Shown here in pieces: positions 45,761-47,143 of a stretch of DNA of 47,143 nt. The position numbers were made by a program, and so were the translations under genes. Below the pieces are notes generated by a model that did no database searches, was not told where the DNA came from, and saw nothing but the letters and a program-made list of their open reading frames with translations. Source of the stretch: Acidobacteriota bacterium (lineage in GTDB: Bacteria; Acidobacteriota; Polarisedimenticolia; JACPZX01); assembly GCA_016195325.1 (NCBI GenBank), contig JACPZX010000080.1, positions 1 to 47,143 on the forward strand, in the 5' to 3' direction. Each line of letters starts with the position of its first letter. Position 1 is the first letter of the stretch.

Positions 45761-46179
45761 GGGTTTCCTCCCAGCTTCGCGAGGTGCTCCTCGCACTCTT
45801 TCACGCCGGCCGCGACGCCGACCGCCGCGTAGAGCCCCCTCGCCTCCTCCCACATCGCGCGGGCCGGATCGTTTCCTCCACGCGCCTCCTCGAGGAGGGC
45901 GAAGGGTCTCAGCGCGTTGGCGAGGTCGAGGGGAGGCGCCTCGGGGTGACGCCGGTAGATCTCGAGCGCCTCCCGGTAGCACGGCTCGGCGAGATCGGCG
46001 CGGCCGGCCTCTCGGTGGACGTCGCCGAGGTGACGGATCGTGTGCGCGAGACGGAGGGGGCTTCCCTCGACGCGGCAAAGCGCGACGGCCTCCGCGAAGT
46101 CGCGCTGCGCGTCGGGAAGGCGCCCGTCGCGTCGGGTGACAGCGGCCCTCTTGATGGATTCTCTGGATCCGTCCGGCAT
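45757..46179 (-). CDS. Small TPR protein
   Basis: A 140-residue protein from ATG 46179, with GGAGG about six bases upstream. It consists of about three TPR-like helical pairs (LPDAQRDFAEAVALCRVEG, HLGDVHREAGRADLAEPCY, AMWEEARGLYAAVGVAAGV). It has no signal peptide, so it is cytoplasmic. Its stop overlaps the next start as GTGA, so it is translationally coupled to the secreted esterase. A role as partner or regulator is inference. The start lies 52 bases from the divergent prolyl oligopeptidase gene. Confidence 0.7.
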   Translation of the reverse strand: MPDGSRESIKRAAVTRRDGRLPDAQRDFAEAVALCRVEGSPLRLAHTIRHLGDVHREAGRADLAEPCYREALEIYRRHPEAPPLDLANALRPFALLEEARGGNDPARAMWEEARGLYAAVGVAAGVKECEEHLAKLGGNP

Positions 46180-46231
46180 CGCCACCTCCCTCCCACATGC
46201 TAACCTCTTACCCCTCCAGGGAGATTCCAAA

Positions 46232-47143
46232 ATGCGAAAACTCGCGCTCGCCGCCCTCGTTGCGCTCGCCTCAGCCACCCCCGCCTCGCCCGTACTCGAG
46301 CCGTCCGCCCCGAAGCCCCCCGACGCCCGCCGCGTCGACCTGAAGGAGACCTTCCACGGCGTGGAGGTTCCTGACGCGTACCGCTGGCTCGAGGATCAGA
46401 AGAGCCCGGAGACGCGCGCCTGGGTCGACGCGCAGAACGCCTACACGCGATCGCTCCTCGAAGGCCGCCCCGCCCGTCAGGCGATCGCGAAGCGCTTCGA
46501 CGAGCTGATGCGCGTCGATCACGTCTTCTCGCCGACGCACGGGGGGAATCGCTATTTCGTCTGGAAGAAGAGGTCGGCGGACGACCTGAGCATCCTCTAC
46601 GTGCGCGAAGGGCTCGACGGGAAGGACGAAGTCCTGATCGACCCGCACGCGCTGAGCCACGATCACACGACGAACGTCACCCTGATGGACGTCGCCCTCG
46701 ACGGGAGGAAGATCGTCTATGGCCTGCGAAAAGGGGGCGAGGACGAGGTCGAGCTGCACGTCCTCGACGTGGACACGAGGACCGATCTCAAGGACGTCTT
46801 CCCGCGCGCCCTCTACGACCAGGCCTCCCTGACCCCCGATGGCGGGGGCTTCTACTACACGTGGCGCAGCCGCGCGACCGGCGCGCGGGTGCGGTTCCAC
46901 AAGCTCGGCACCCCCGTCGAGTCGGACCGGGAGATCTTCGGCGAAGGGCACGGACCCGGCGACTGGATCGGCGCCGGCGTCTCGGACGACGGGAAGCATC
47001 TTCTCATCGGCGTGCAACAGGGATGGGCGACGAGCGACGTGTACGCGCAGGAGCTCCCCGACGGAAAGATCCTCCCCATCGCCAGGGACGAGAAGGCCCT
47101 CTTCAACGCGCAGATCGCCGGCGACACCCTCGTGATCCGCACC
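46232..47143 (+). CDS. Prolyl oligopeptidase family peptidase (S9A), N-terminal part
   Basis: 304 codons from ATG 46232, open to the right edge. A signal peptide (RKLALAALVALASATPAS) is followed by the S9A N-terminal signature RRVDLKETFHGVEVPDAYRW, then LEDQKSPETRAWVDAQNAYT. The start of the seven-bladed propeller follows (NRYFVWKKRSADDLSILYVR, LDGRKIVYGLRKGGEDEVEL, SLTPDGGGFYYTWRS). The catalytic domain lies beyond the window. The family cleaves short peptides after proline; export suggests a role in nutrient peptide use. Ribosome binding site GGGAG lies upstream of the start. Confidence 0.9.
   Translation, partial: MRKLALAALVALASATPASPVLEPSAPKPPDARRVDLKETFHGVEVPDAYRWLEDQKSPETRAWVDAQNAYTRSLLEGRPARQAIAKRFDELMRVDHVFSPTHGGNRYFVWKKRSADDLSILYVREGLDGKDEVLIDPHALSHDHTTNVTLMDVALDGRKIVYGLRKGGEDEVELHVLDVDTRTDLKDVFPRALYDQASLTPDGGGFYYTWRSRATGARVRFHKLGTPVESDREIFGEGHGPGDWIGAGVSDDGKHLLIGVQQGWATSDVYAQELPDGKILPIARDEKALFNAQIAGDTLVIRT

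Overview
The window is about 47 kb of high-GC bacterial DNA. Its gene content points to Acidobacteriota or a close relative. The clues are four Ser/Thr kinases of the Hanks type, one with TPR repeats and two with PD40/TolB WD-like repeats, plus a TonB-dependent receptor, a PaoABC-like Tat-exported molybdoenzyme, thrombospondin type 3 repeats, and many long secreted proteins with Gram-negative signal peptides. The phylum is inferred from gene content; there is no rRNA or other marker gene here.

Layout, left to right. (1) 1-5.9 kb: the edge of an IS66-type element and a lower-GC RHS/YD-repeat gene that looks acquired and C-terminally truncated. (2) 5.9-9.3 kb: a transglutaminase-like/TPR protein and a TPR receptor kinase. 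(3) 9.3-11.4 kb: an envelope-stress or metal-sensing module of an ECF sigma factor, a short membrane anti-sigma candidate and a Spy/CnrX-like sensor. It is divergent from a second Spy-like protein, and both directions carry the same ECF-type promoter motif. (4) 11.4-16.6 kb: a membrane hydrolase, a class 3 lipase, a ferritin-like protein, a HicBA toxin-antitoxin pair, a cysteine synthase-like enzyme and a Fic AMPylase. (5) 16.8-21.1 kb: an operon for a periplasmic aldehyde oxidoreductase (2Fe-2S, molybdopterin and FAD/4Fe-4S subunits plus a small unknown protein); the molybdopterin subunit has an in-frame TAA. (6) 21.4-29.2 kb: a pectate lyase with TSP3 repeats, an amidase, a cation/proton antiporter under a promoter containing a perfect palindrome, a small membrane protein and a receptor kinase. 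(7) 29.4-38.8 kb: a TonB-dependent receptor with a G10 tract just before its start, a SurA/DsbA fusion protein, one intact PD40 kinase and one broken PD40 kinase. (8) 38.8-42.0 kb: two tandem paralogues of identical length, each with seven 55-residue repeats. (9) 42.1-47.1 kb: a lipoprotein, a Tat-exported M24 peptidase, a SnoaL/esterase/TPR protein, a TPR protein and the start of a prolyl oligopeptidase.

The most notable signal is at 33185. The DsbA domain runs straight through an in-frame TGA that replaces the first cysteine of the CPYC active site, giving U-P-Y-C. A 4+8 bp hairpin starts five bases after the TGA and fits the known shape of a bacterial SECIS. I read this as a selenocysteine-containing thiol-disulfide oxidoreductase fused to a SurA-like chaperone domain, which an ordinary gene caller would cut into two fragments. 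Two other genes also have in-frame stops (TAA at 18021, TAG at 37422). These lack any such structure and look like decay or sequence error.

Other points worth following: the mirrored ECF promoters, a C-terminal domain shared by three secreted proteins, and the truncated RHS gene beside an insertion sequence edge.
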